The notes beneath the pieces were generated by a model, which saw nothing but the letters and a program-made list of their open reading frames with translations, did no database searches and was not told where the DNA came from. From the NCBI RefSeq assembly GCF_026625865.1, contig NZ_CP113067.1:434001-498000 (forward strand): DNA of 64,000 bases. Direction: 5' to 3'. Both the position numbers and the translations under genes were made by a program. Each line of letters starts with the position of its first letter. The stretch's first letter is position 1. Source of the stretch: Microbacterium sp. SL75. GTDB lineage: Bacteria > Actinomycetota > Actinomycetes > Actinomycetales > Microbacteriaceae. Below are positions 8,849 to 16,149 of this stretch, piece after piece.

Positions 8849-9244
8849 TCAACCGCGCGGCGCCTCGACCGTGACGACCGTCGCCTTCACCGACGCGACC
8901 GCCAGGGAGCCGGGCTCGAGCGCGAGGTCCTCGGCCGCCTCGGCCGACATGAGCGACACGACCCGGTGCGGCCCGCACTGCAGGTCGACCTGCGCCATCA
9001 CCCCGTCGATGCGCACACGCGTGACGATCCCGACGAAGCGGTTGCGTGCGCTCGAGGCGATACCCGTCGGGTCGTCGGGCTCGTCGGCGAGCGCCACGGC
9101 CCGCTCCGCGAGGGCTGCTCCGGGGATCTCGGTCGGCGAGGTCCCGGTCGTCGGCAGCACCCCTTGATCGATCCACCGGCGCACGGTGTCGTCGCTGACT
9201 CCGAGAAGACGCGCAGCCTGCGCGATGCGATAGGTGTTCGGCAT
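8849..9244 (-). CDS. HTH-TOBE molybdate-responsive DNA-binding protein
   Basis: A 131-residue protein in two parts. Residues 1-50 form an excisionase/MerR-like helix-turn-helix (YRIAQAARLLGVSDDTVRRW). Residues 65-131 form a TOBE (Mop-like) domain (ARNRFVGIVTRV...MAQVDLQCG). TOBE domains bind molybdate or tungstate, so this combination is the expected molybdate sensor in organisms without classical ModE. It sits between modABC and the divergent moaA. The ATG lies 6 nt after a TACGGT -10 element, so the transcript is probably leaderless. The regulatory role is inferred from domains and context. Confidence 0.8.
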   Translation of the reverse strand: MPNTYRIAQAARLLGVSDDTVRRWIDQGVLPTTGTSPTEIPGAALAERAVALADEPDDPTGIASSARNRFVGIVTRVRIDGVMAQVDLQCGPHRVVSLMSAEAAEDLALEPGSLAVASVKATVVTVEAPRG

Positions 9245-9322
9245 CCCCCGACCGTACCCCCGCGGTCCTGCCCCGGAGGCGCCACCGCCCCACCCCCGTC
9301 TGCGCTGACCTAGGCTCGACCC
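9245..9322. promoter_or_regulatory. Divergent leaderless promoters for the HTH-TOBE gene and moaA
   Basis: In this 78-bp gap each gene has a TANNNT hexamer at the distance expected for a leaderless transcript. TACGGT (9251-9256, minus strand) is 6 nt from the regulator ATG, and TAGGCT (9311-9316, plus strand) is 6 nt from the moaA ATG. Neither start codon has a Shine-Dalgarno sequence. A molybdate-sensing repressor binding here would control both genes. Confidence 0.55.
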
Positions 9323-10474
9323 ATGGAAGCTGCGCACGACGTCGCCGCCCCGGGACCGGTCGCGGTACCCCTCGGCGCCACGGTACTGCGCGACACCGGC
9401 GCCCCGAGCACTCTCGGCGCGATCCGCGAGAGCGGGGCCGCAGCTCCCCGCGAGGGCGGCCTGCTCGACCGGTTCGGTCGCGTCGCGACAGACCTGCGCG
9501 TCTCGGTCATCGACAAGTGCAACCTCCGCTGCACGTACTGCATGCCGGCCGACGGGATGCCGTGGCTCCCGCAGTCGCAGCTGATGAGCACCGACGAGAT
9601 CCGCCGCATCGTCCGCGTGGCGGTGCAGTCGCTGGGCGCCGAAGAACTGCGCCTCACCGGGGGCGAGCCCCTCGTGCGCAAAGACCTCGAGTTCATCATC
9701 GCCGGCATCCGTGAGGACAACCCCGACCTCCCCATCTCGATGACCACCAACGCCGTCGGCCTCGACCGTCGGGCCCAGGCGCTGAAAGACGCGGGACTGA
9801 CCCGCGTGAACGTCTCGCTCGACACGCTGCACCCCGAGACCTTCGCCGAGCTCACCCGTCGCCCGCACCTCGACAAGGTGCTCGCGGGTCTGCAGGCCGC
9901 CCGCGCGGCGGGTCTGGGGCCCATCAAGATCAACGCGGTGCTGCTGCGCGGCATCAACGACACCGAGATCGTTCCGCTGGTCGACTGGGCCGTGTCGAAC
10001 GGCTTCGAGATGCGCTTCATCGAAGACATGCCCCTCGACGGGGACCGCTCGTGGACGGCGACGAACGTCATCTCGGCGCACGACATCCGCACCGAGATCG
10101 AGACGGCGTTCTCGCTCGCCCCCGATCCCCGCGGGCGGGGCGCTGCCCCCGCCGAGCGGTGGGAGGTGCGCCGCCCCGGCGAGACCGCGGTGGCCGGTCA
10201 CGTCGGCATCATCTCCTCGGTCACCGAGCCGTTCTGTTCGGCGTGCACGCGCACCCGCGTGACCGCCGACGGCAAGGTGCGCTCGTGCCTGTTCTCGCAC
10301 GAAGAGACCGATCTGCTCTCGACCCTGCGGTCGGGTGCCGACGACGAGGGGATCGCGCAGGTCTGGCGGGATGCCATGTGGGCCAAGCCCCGCGCCCACG
10401 GCTCCGACCGCGTCGGATTGGCGCGTGCCGACTTCGTCCAGCCCGAGCGCACGATGAGCGCGATCGGCGGATGA
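9323..10474 (+). CDS. moaA: GTP 3',8-cyclase MoaA (molybdenum cofactor biosynthesis)
   Basis: Radical-SAM enzyme that converts GTP to 3',8-cyclo-GTP, the first step of molybdopterin synthesis. It has 383 residues with an unusually long N-terminus (about 45 residues before the core). The SAM cluster motif CNLRCTYC lies near residue 68. The C-terminal cluster has CSACTRTR and a later cysteine (VRSCLF), and the protein ends in the conserved Gly-Gly tail. First gene of moaA-moeB-moeA-moaC-moaD, all overlapping or nearly so. Probably leaderless. Confidence 0.96.
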   Translation: MEAAHDVAAPGPVAVPLGATVLRDTGAPSTLGAIRESGAAAPREGGLLDRFGRVATDLRVSVIDKCNLRCTYCMPADGMPWLPQSQLMSTDEIRRIVRVAVQSLGAEELRLTGGEPLVRKDLEFIIAGIREDNPDLPISMTTNAVGLDRRAQALKDAGLTRVNVSLDTLHPETFAELTRRPHLDKVLAGLQAARAAGLGPIKINAVLLRGINDTEIVPLVDWAVSNGFEMRFIEDMPLDGDRSWTATNVISAHDIRTEIETAFSLAPDPRGRGAAPAERWEVRRPGETAVAGHVGIISSVTEPFCSACTRTRVTADGKVRSCLFSHEETDLLSTLRSGADDEGIAQVWRDAMWAKPRAHGSDRVGLARADFVQPERTMSAIGG

Positions 10475-11253
10475 GACCGCTCGTCGAGCCGGTGGCCTCC
10501 CTCGCCCCCGAAGAACTCATCCGGACCGCCCGTCACGCCGTGCTCGTCGCGATCGGCGAAGAGGGCCAGCGCCGTCTCGCCTCGGCCCGCATCGCGGTGG
10601 TCGGAGCCGGGGGTCTCGGCTCGCCCGTGCTGCTCGCCCTCGCCGCCGCGGGGATCGGAGAGCTCGTCGTGATCGACGACGACACCGTCGAGCGCACGAA
10701 CCTGCAACGCCAGCTGATGCACCGCGTCGACGACATCGGCACCGCCAAGACCGCCTCCGCGACGCGCGCCGTGCACGATCTCTCTCCTCTCACCCTCGTC
10801 CACGAGAGACACGTGCGACTCACCGCCGACAATGCACGCGAACTCTTCGCGGGCGCCCACCTCGTGATCGATGGGAGCGACACCTTCGACACCCGCGAGG
10901 CCGTCGCCGCCGCGACCGAAGAGCTCGGCATCCCCCTCGTCTGGGGAGCCGTGCAGGAGTGGGCGGCGCAGCTCACGGTGTTCTGGTCGGCCCCGCCCGA
11001 GGGCTACGCCCCGGTCGTCCTGGGCGATCTGTTCCCCGCGGGCTCCGCCGGCGAGCCCCCGACGTGCGCGCAGGTCGGCGTTCTCGGCTCTCTCTGCGTC
11101 CAGGTCGGCGGCATGCTCGCCACCGAGGCGATCAAACTCGTCACCGGCGCCGGCGACCCCCTGCTCGGCCGGCTCGTCGTGATCGACGCCCTGCGCGCCC
11201 GGCACGACGTGATCCCGCTCGTCCCGGCGGCACGCCCTGCCGTCTCACCCTGA
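10471..11253 (+). CDS. moeB: MoeB/ThiF-type adenylyltransferase (MoaD activation), lacking the zinc motif
   Basis: E1-like enzyme expected to adenylate the MoaD C-terminal glycine. It has 260 residues, a Rossmann nucleotide loop (VVGAGGLGSPVLLALAAAGI, about 35-54) and the conserved arginine/asparagine stretch ERTNLQRQ. The TCAQVGVLG segment matches the MoeB core. The usual CxxC pair before LFP reads APVVLGDLFP here, and the C-terminal CxxC is missing, so the structural zinc site is absent. There is no rhodanese domain. ATGA overlap with moaA. Confidence 0.88.
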   Translation: MRPLVEPVASLAPEELIRTARHAVLVAIGEEGQRRLASARIAVVGAGGLGSPVLLALAAAGIGELVVIDDDTVERTNLQRQLMHRVDDIGTAKTASATRAVHDLSPLTLVHERHVRLTADNARELFAGAHLVIDGSDTFDTREAVAAATEELGIPLVWGAVQEWAAQLTVFWSAPPEGYAPVVLGDLFPAGSAGEPPTCAQVGVLGSLCVQVGGMLATEAIKLVTGAGDPLLGRLVVIDALRARHDVIPLVPAARPAVSP

Positions 11254-11267
11254 CCCCGGAGGCCCCG

Positions 11268-12491
11268 ATGACCCCGCTGCTCACCGTCGAGGAGCACCGC
11301 GCCCGCGTGCTCGCCGCCGTCTCGGCCCTGCCCGCCGAGACCGTCGTCCTCTCCGACGCGAGCGGTCGCACGCTCGCCGAGCCCGTGCGCGCCGCGCACG
11401 ACCTCCCCGGTTTCGACAACTCGTCGATGGACGGCTTCGCGGTGCGCCTCGCCGACGTCGAGGGGGCGGATGCCGACCACCCGGTGTCGGTGAGAGTGGT
11501 CGCCGATCTGCCGGCCGGTTCCGACGACGACCCCGCCCTGGCACCCGGTGAGGCCGCACGCATCATGACGGGGGCCGCCGTCCCCGCCGACGCCGACGCG
11601 ATCGTCCCGTTCGAAGACACCGCGGGGGGCCTCGCCGATTCACTCGGCGCGGTCGAGGTGCGGCGGGCTCCGGCCGCCGCGGGTGCATTCATCCGGCGCC
11701 GGGGCGGCGACACGCAGGCCGGAGCAGACGTGCTCTCCGCCGGCGAGCGCCTGGGATCCTTTGCTCTGGCGGCGGCGGCTGCCGCCGGCGTCGCCGAGGT
11801 CGTGGTGCGGCGCCGTCCTCGCGTGGCCGTGGTGTCGACCGGCAGCGAGCTGGTCGCTCCCGGCACGGCTCCGGGACGCGGTCAGACGCCCGATTCCAAC
11901 GCGACGCTCCTCGCCGAGATGGTCGCGGCATCCGACGCCGACGTCGTGCTCGTCGACCGTGTCGGCGACGACCCCGCCGGTATCGACGCAGTGCTCTCGC
12001 GCGCCGTCGACGCCGACGTCGTCGTCTTCACGGGCGGTGTGAGCGCCGGGGCCTACGAGCCCGTCCGCCTCGCCCTCTCCGACCGCATCTCTTTCGACAA
12101 GGTCGCGATGCAGCCCGGCAAGCCGCAGGCCTTCGGCGCCCTCGACGACGGCCGCCTCGTCTTCGGTCTCCCCGGCAACCCCGTGAGTGTCGCGGTGTCG
12201 TTCGAGGTGTTCGTGCGCCCCGCGCTGCTGGCACTGCAGGGGCGCACGGTCATCGACCGACGCCTGGCCCGACTCACGGCATCCGAGAGCTGGACGACGC
12301 CCCCCGGCCGACGCCAGTACCTTCCGGCGGCGATCGACCTCGTCGAGGGCACCGTCCGCCCCGCCACCGCGGGCGGCTCCGGCTCGCACCTGGCCGCCTC
12401 CCTCGCCCGCGCCGAGGCCTTCGCGATCGTCCCCGCCGAGGTGTCCACCGTGTCGGTGGGCGACCCGCTCGATGTCATGCTGATTCCATGA
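11268..12491 (+). CDS. moeA: Molybdopterin molybdenumtransferase MoeA
   Basis: Inserts molybdate into adenylated molybdopterin to give the active cofactor. It has 407 residues with the hallmark segments: LPGFDNSSMDGFAVR near residue 45, the MogA-like domain with FTGGVSAGAYEPV near 255, and GLPGNPVSVAVSFEVF near 300. A GGAGG site lies 5 nt before the chosen ATG. The frame is open further upstream, but only over moeB. It overlaps moaC by ATGA. Confidence 0.95.
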   Translation: MTPLLTVEEHRARVLAAVSALPAETVVLSDASGRTLAEPVRAAHDLPGFDNSSMDGFAVRLADVEGADADHPVSVRVVADLPAGSDDDPALAPGEAARIMTGAAVPADADAIVPFEDTAGGLADSLGAVEVRRAPAAAGAFIRRRGGDTQAGADVLSAGERLGSFALAAAAAAGVAEVVVRRRPRVAVVSTGSELVAPGTAPGRGQTPDSNATLLAEMVAASDADVVLVDRVGDDPAGIDAVLSRAVDADVVVFTGGVSAGAYEPVRLALSDRISFDKVAMQPGKPQAFGALDDGRLVFGLPGNPVSVAVSFEVFVRPALLALQGRTVIDRRLARLTASESWTTPPGRRQYLPAAIDLVEGTVRPATAGGSGSHLAASLARAEAFAIVPAEVSTVSVGDPLDVMLIP

Positions 12492-12988
12492 CCTTCACCC
12501 ATCTGGATGCCGCGGGCCACGCCCGCATGGTCGACGTCACGCTCAAGCAGCCCACCGTCCGCACCGCGACCGCGCGCGGTTTCGTGCGCTGCGCGCCCGA
12601 GGTGGTCGCCGCCCTCCGCGACGGCACCGCCCCCAAGGGCGATGTGCTGGCCGTGGCGCGGATCTCCGGCATCCAGGCCGCGAAGTCCACTCCCGCCCTT
12701 CTCCCCCTCGCGCACGTCATCGGTGTGCACCGCGCCTCGGTGGATCTCGAGGTCACCGACGAAGGCGTCGAGATCGAGGCGACCGTCGGCACCGCCGACC
12801 GCACGGGCGTGGAGATGGAGGCGCTGACGAGCGTGTCGGTCGCCGCTCTCGCCGTCGTCGACATGGTGAAGGGCATGGACAAGGGCACCTTCATCGAGAA
12901 CGTGCGCATCGTGTCGAAGACCGGCGGCAAGTCCGGCGACTGGCTGCGCCCGGGCGAAGACGCCACCGCCGAGGGAGAACCCGCGTGA
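12488..12988 (+). CDS. moaC: Cyclic pyranopterin monophosphate synthase MoaC
   Basis: Converts 3',8-cyclo-GTP from MoaA into cyclic pyranopterin monophosphate. It has 166 residues, a normal family length. Conserved pieces are MVDVTLK near the start, KGDVLAVARISGIQAAK, LLPLAH, and VEMEALTSVSVAALAVVDM with the active-site Asp/Lys segment MVKGMDKG. It is coupled to moeA (ATGA) and moaD (GTGA), so stoichiometric translation of the block is likely. Confidence 0.96.
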   Translation: MTFTHLDAAGHARMVDVTLKQPTVRTATARGFVRCAPEVVAALRDGTAPKGDVLAVARISGIQAAKSTPALLPLAHVIGVHRASVDLEVTDEGVEIEATVGTADRTGVEMEALTSVSVAALAVVDMVKGMDKGTFIENVRIVSKTGGKSGDWLRPGEDATAEGEPA

Positions 12989-13221
12989 GCGTGCGCGTGC
13001 GCTACTTCGCCGCGGCGGCGGAGGCGGCGGGAACCGATGCCGAGGATCGCACCGAACCGACCCTCGCCGCTCTGCGCACGGCCGTCGTCGCCGACCACCC
13101 CGCGCTCGGCGGCATCCTGGATCGCTGCGCCGTGCTCGTCGACGGCACGCGCCACGACGACGACGTCCCCCTCGACGGCGTCACGTACGTCGACGTGCTC
13201 CCGCCCTTCGCGGGCGGCTGA
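12985..13221 (+). CDS. moaD: Molybdopterin synthase sulfur carrier subunit MoaD
   Basis: Ubiquitin-fold sulfur carrier of 78 residues. The C-terminus ends in PFAGG, the diglycine that MoeB adenylates and that later carries thiocarboxylate to MoaE. GTG start inside the moaC stop. The last codons (GGC GGC TGA) belong to a 15-bp unit that is duplicated just after the stop. Confidence 0.93.
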   Translation: MSVRVRYFAAAAEAAGTDAEDRTEPTLAALRTAVVADHPALGGILDRCAVLVDGTRHDDDVPLDGVTYVDVLPPFAGG

Positions 13222-13242
13222 GCCCGGGGCGGCTGAGCCCGG
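13213..13242. repeat. 15-bp tandem duplication across the moaD stop codon
   Basis: The unit ggcggctgagcccgg occurs twice head to tail (13213-13227 and 13228-13242). The first copy contains the terminal Gly-Gly and stop of MoaD. A duplication in frame with the gene means a read-through or indel would end in the same Gly-Gly-stop. Probably a slippage event. Confidence 0.8.
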
Positions 13243-13279
13243 GGCGCGCGCCGCCCACCGGATGCGGATCCGTGCATGG

Positions 13280-13323
13280 GATCCGGGCGCACCCTCGCTG
13301 CGGTCTCCGGATGCGCCCCGATC
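13280..13323. terminator. Candidate bidirectional terminator between moaD and moaE
   Basis: A 12-bp stem with one mismatch (gatccgggcgca at 13280 against tgcgccccgatc ending 13323) and a 20-nt loop lies midway between the convergent moaA-D and moaE ends. No U-tract is visible on either strand, so it is only a candidate. Confidence 0.4.
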
Positions 13324-13353
13324 ATCCGAATCCGTTGCGGGCGTGAGAAGCCG

Positions 13354-13782
13354 TCAGCCCCCGAGGCCCTTCCACTCCGTTGTGCCGTCGGCCTCGACCT
13401 GACGCTTCCACACGGGGAGCTCGGTCTTGATGGTCTCGATCACGGCGCGGCAGACCTCGAACGCCTCGGCGCGGTGACCGGATGCCACGGCGATCACGAC
13501 CGCGGCCTCTCCGACGCCCAAACGGCCGACGCGGTGGCTGACGGCGACGATCGCATCGGTCCCCGCCGCCGCGGTCTCGGCGATGCGGTGCAGGGTCTGC
13601 TCGGCGTCAGGGTGCGCGCTGTATTCGAGCGCCACGACCGCGCCCGAGGCGTCGGGGTCGATGTCGCGCACGCGTCCGACGAAGGTCGTCACCGCCCCCG
13701 ACGACGACTCCTCGACGGCGTCCAGGTGCTCGTCGAGGTCGAGCGGGGTCTCGGACAAGCGGGCGATGCGGACAGCGCTCAT
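13354..13782 (-). CDS. moaE: Molybdopterin synthase catalytic subunit MoaE
   Basis: Forms molybdopterin synthase with MoaD and adds the dithiolene sulfurs to cyclic pyranopterin monophosphate. It has 142 residues. Typical motifs are SGAVTTFVGRVRD near residue 30, LEYSAHPDAE near 53, and the C-terminal ELPVWKRQ with the active-site lysine, then EWKGL. It overlaps the upstream mogA stop by ATGA. It is convergent with the moaA-D operon rather than adjacent to moaD, but the set is complete within 5 kb. Confidence 0.95.
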   Translation of the reverse strand: MSAVRIARLSETPLDLDEHLDAVEESSSGAVTTFVGRVRDIDPDASGAVVALEYSAHPDAEQTLHRIAETAAAGTDAIVAVSHRVGRLGVGEAAVVIAVASGHRAEAFEVCRAVIETIKTELPVWKRQVEADGTTEWKGLGG

Positions 13783-14261
13783 GCGTGGTCTCCTCCGGAG
13801 AGCTGGTCGAGGATGTGCGGGGCCAGCTCTGAGACGACGGCGATCCCGGATGCCACGGCCCTCGTCGACCCGGGAAGGTTGACGACGAGCGTGCCGGGGT
13901 CGACGATCCCCGCGAGCCCTCGAGAGATCACCGCCATGGGGGTGTCGGCGAGGCCCCGACGCCGCAGCTCCTCGGCAATGCCGGGCAGCTCGCGGTCGAG
14001 AACACGCGCGGTGCCCTCGGGTGTGCGGTCGGTGGGGGCGATCCCGGTGCCTCCGGTGGTGACGACGAGCCCCGCGCCGTCTGCGACGAGATCGCGCAGC
14101 GCCCGCTCGACGCTGTCGGCACCGTCGGGCACGACCACCGGGTCGGCGCAGACGAAGCCCGCCTCGCGCAACAGGGAGACGGCGAGCGGACCCCCGCGGT
14201 CCTCTCGCAGGCCCGCGGCCGAGCGATCGGAGACGGTCAGGACGCGGGCGACATGGGGCAC
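13779..14261 (-). CDS. mogA: MogA/MoaB-type molybdopterin adenylyltransferase
   Basis: Adenylates molybdopterin before molybdenum insertion by MoeA. It has 160 residues. Family motifs include VLTVSDRSAAG at the N-terminus, VVTTGGTGIAPTDRTPE near 72-89 and LVVNLPGSTRAV near 130. It belongs to the small single-domain class, whose members are called MoaB or MogA in different annotations. It follows the SDR gene by 10 bp on the same strand and overlaps moaE. A TAGGCT hexamer upstream could give it its own start. Confidence 0.9.
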   Translation of the reverse strand: MPHVARVLTVSDRSAAGLREDRGGPLAVSLLREAGFVCADPVVVPDGADSVERALRDLVADGAGLVVTTGGTGIAPTDRTPEGTARVLDRELPGIAEELRRRGLADTPMAVISRGLAGIVDPGTLVVNLPGSTRAVASGIAVVSELAPHILDQLSGGDHA

Positions 14262-14271
14262 GCCGATCAGC

Positions 14272-15939
14272 CTAAGCGCTGCGGCCGCCGGGGCGGCGGG
14301 CTGTCGCCCGACCCGAGGAGACGTCCTCGGACGAGGGCGCGGCGGTCGTCTCGACCTCGGCGATCTCGGGCGCGATACGGCCCGCCTTCGACTTCGGCTC
14401 GAGATCGTCGCGCTGCACGTGCTCGGCCGCGGCGGTGATGCGTCGGGCCATGCCGCTGAAGATCAGTCCGTGGAAAGGCAGCACCGCGAGCCAGTACAGA
14501 CGGCCGGCGAGGCCCGTGGGAAAGAACAGCGCCCGCTGGTCGAAGCGCGCCCCCTCGCCGTCGGGCGTCGCCCGCAGCTCGAGCCACGCCCCGCCCGGCA
14601 CCTTCATCTCGGCGCGCAGGCGCAGCAGATGGCCGGGCTCGATCGCCTCGACGCGCCAGAAGTCGAGGGCGTCGCCCACCGTCACCACCGACCGGCTCCG
14701 ACGACCGCGGGCCAGGCCCACCCCGCCGACAAGTCGGTCCATCCACCCGCGGATCGCCCAGAGCACCGGCGAGGAGTACCAGCCGTTCTCTCCGCCGATC
14801 CCCTCGATCACCGACCACAGCTGCGCCGAACTCGCCTTCGTGGTCATCGAGCGCACGTCGGTGTAGACCAATCGTCCCGACCACTCGGGGTCGCTCGGCA
14901 GGGGGTCGCTCGGGGCGCCCGAGACCTCGGAGTCCTGCCAACTCGTCTCGATCGCGTCATCGTTCACGCGGCCCAGGGCCCGGCGCACGGCCTCGCGGTA
15001 GGGCAGCAGGCCGCCCTCGGGTCGCGGGACCAGATCGTCGATCGCGCGGTCCTTGACCACGCAGTCGTTCTGCAACGACTCCACGAGCGGCCGGGCGATG
15101 GCCCGGGGAATCGGGGTGACGAGGTTCACCCAGTGCGAGGCGAGGCGCGGGGTGAGCACCGGCAGCGGGGCGATCGCGCGCTGCGGCAGCCCGGCCTCCA
15201 TCGCGTAGCCGTTCATCATCTGCCCGTAGCGCAGCACGTCGGGCCCGCCGATGTCGACGGCGCGGTTGACGTTCGGCGCCACACGCGCCGCCCCCAGCAG
15301 GTAGTGCAGCACGTCGCGCACGGCGATCGGCTGGATGTGGTTGCGCACCCATTTGGGCGCGGGCATGTACGGCAGCACATCGGTGAGGTGGCGAACCATC
15401 TCGAACGACGCCGAGCCCGAGCCGATCACGACCCCGGCCTGCAAGACCAGGGTGGGCACGCCGCTGTGCAGCAGGATCTCGCCCACTTCCACACGCGAGC
15501 GCAGGTGCGCCGACAGGGTGGCGTCATCGGGGTGCAGGCCGCCGAGGTAGACGATGCGCGAGACGGATGCCGCCGAGGCGGCGTCGGCGACGGTCTGGGC
15601 CGCCACGCGATCGGTCGCCTCGAAATCCCGGCCGCTGCCCATCGAGTGGATCAGGTAGTAGAGCACGTCGACGCCCTCGACCGCGGCGCGGACGGCATCG
15701 GCGTCGGTCGCGTCGCCGGTGGCGGTCTCGACGTCGTCACCCCACGGGAAGGCCTCGACCCGGCGCGCATCGCGCGCGAGGACGCGCACCCGGTAGCCGG
15801 CCGACAGCAGCCGCGGCACGAGCCTTCCCCCCAGGTAACCGGTGGCTCCGAGCACCAGCGCGCGCGGCGCCGATCCGTCGGGGCGGGGCTGGGCGATGAG
15901 CGCCGGTTCGCGACCGGTGGGGGCGGAGAGCTCGGGCAT
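14272..15939 (-). CDS. NAD(P)-binding SDR-type protein with C-terminal DUF2867-like domain
   Basis: A 555-residue protein in two parts. The first 330 residues form an atypical short-chain dehydrogenase fold with the nucleotide loop LVLGATGYLGGRLVPRLL (about 26-43) and YLIHSMGSG. The rest, from about 390, resembles DUF2867 (VGDALDFWRVEAIEPGHLLRLRAEM, then DQRALFFPTGLAGRLYWLAVLPFH). Substrate unknown. The start ATG lies 7 nt from a TACCGT -10, so it is probably leaderless. It is followed closely by mogA-moaE, but I see no functional reason for it to belong to cofactor synthesis. Confidence 0.82.
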   Translation of the reverse strand: MPELSAPTGREPALIAQPRPDGSAPRALVLGATGYLGGRLVPRLLSAGYRVRVLARDARRVEAFPWGDDVETATGDATDADAVRAAVEGVDVLYYLIHSMGSGRDFEATDRVAAQTVADAASAASVSRIVYLGGLHPDDATLSAHLRSRVEVGEILLHSGVPTLVLQAGVVIGSGSASFEMVRHLTDVLPYMPAPKWVRNHIQPIAVRDVLHYLLGAARVAPNVNRAVDIGGPDVLRYGQMMNGYAMEAGLPQRAIAPLPVLTPRLASHWVNLVTPIPRAIARPLVESLQNDCVVKDRAIDDLVPRPEGGLLPYREAVRRALGRVNDDAIETSWQDSEVSGAPSDPLPSDPEWSGRLVYTDVRSMTTKASSAQLWSVIEGIGGENGWYSSPVLWAIRGWMDRLVGGVGLARGRRSRSVVTVGDALDFWRVEAIEPGHLLRLRAEMKVPGGAWLELRATPDGEGARFDQRALFFPTGLAGRLYWLAVLPFHGLIFSGMARRITAAAEHVQRDDLEPKSKAGRIAPEIAEVETTAAPSSEDVSSGRATARRPGGRSA

Positions 15940-16149
15940 GCCCGTCACGGTACGCCGGACCCCCGACATCCTCGGGGGCTTGACGTGGCAGCACTCCCGC
16001 CTGGTTATCACACCGCCCGCACGCACCGGCCGGACTGGAAACGAAGGACGGATGCGGGTAACGGTAGAAGGATAAACGAGAAACCCCCCTCGACATCGGA
16101 AGCCCCCCGGCTCGAGGTCGACGACGTCATCGTCGTCGACAAGAAGCGC
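15940..16149. promoter_or_regulatory. Divergent control region, SDR gene / MFS transporter
   Basis: ACGGTA (15947-15952) is TACCGT on the minus strand, the probable -10 of the SDR gene, 7 nt from its ATG. For the rightward MFS gene a good ribosome binding site AGAAGGA (16066-16072) is followed at 16078 by GAG, not a start codon. The frame stays open back to the GTG at 15985, but that region reads like non-coding DNA. A short ATG ORF (MRVTVEG, 16052-16075) overlaps the same ribosome binding site. Confidence 0.45.

Noticed and set aside
13222..13353. Small gene between moaD and moaE
   Set aside because: Only 132 bp with a tandem duplication and a hairpin; no start with a ribosome binding site.
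16052..16075. Seven-codon ORF (MRVTVEG) before the MFS gene
   Set aside because: It overlaps the ribosome binding site, has none of its own and is probably chance.
13276..16149. Upstream extension of the MFS gene frame
   Set aside because: Antisense to moaE, mogA and the SDR gene; not plausible as protein.
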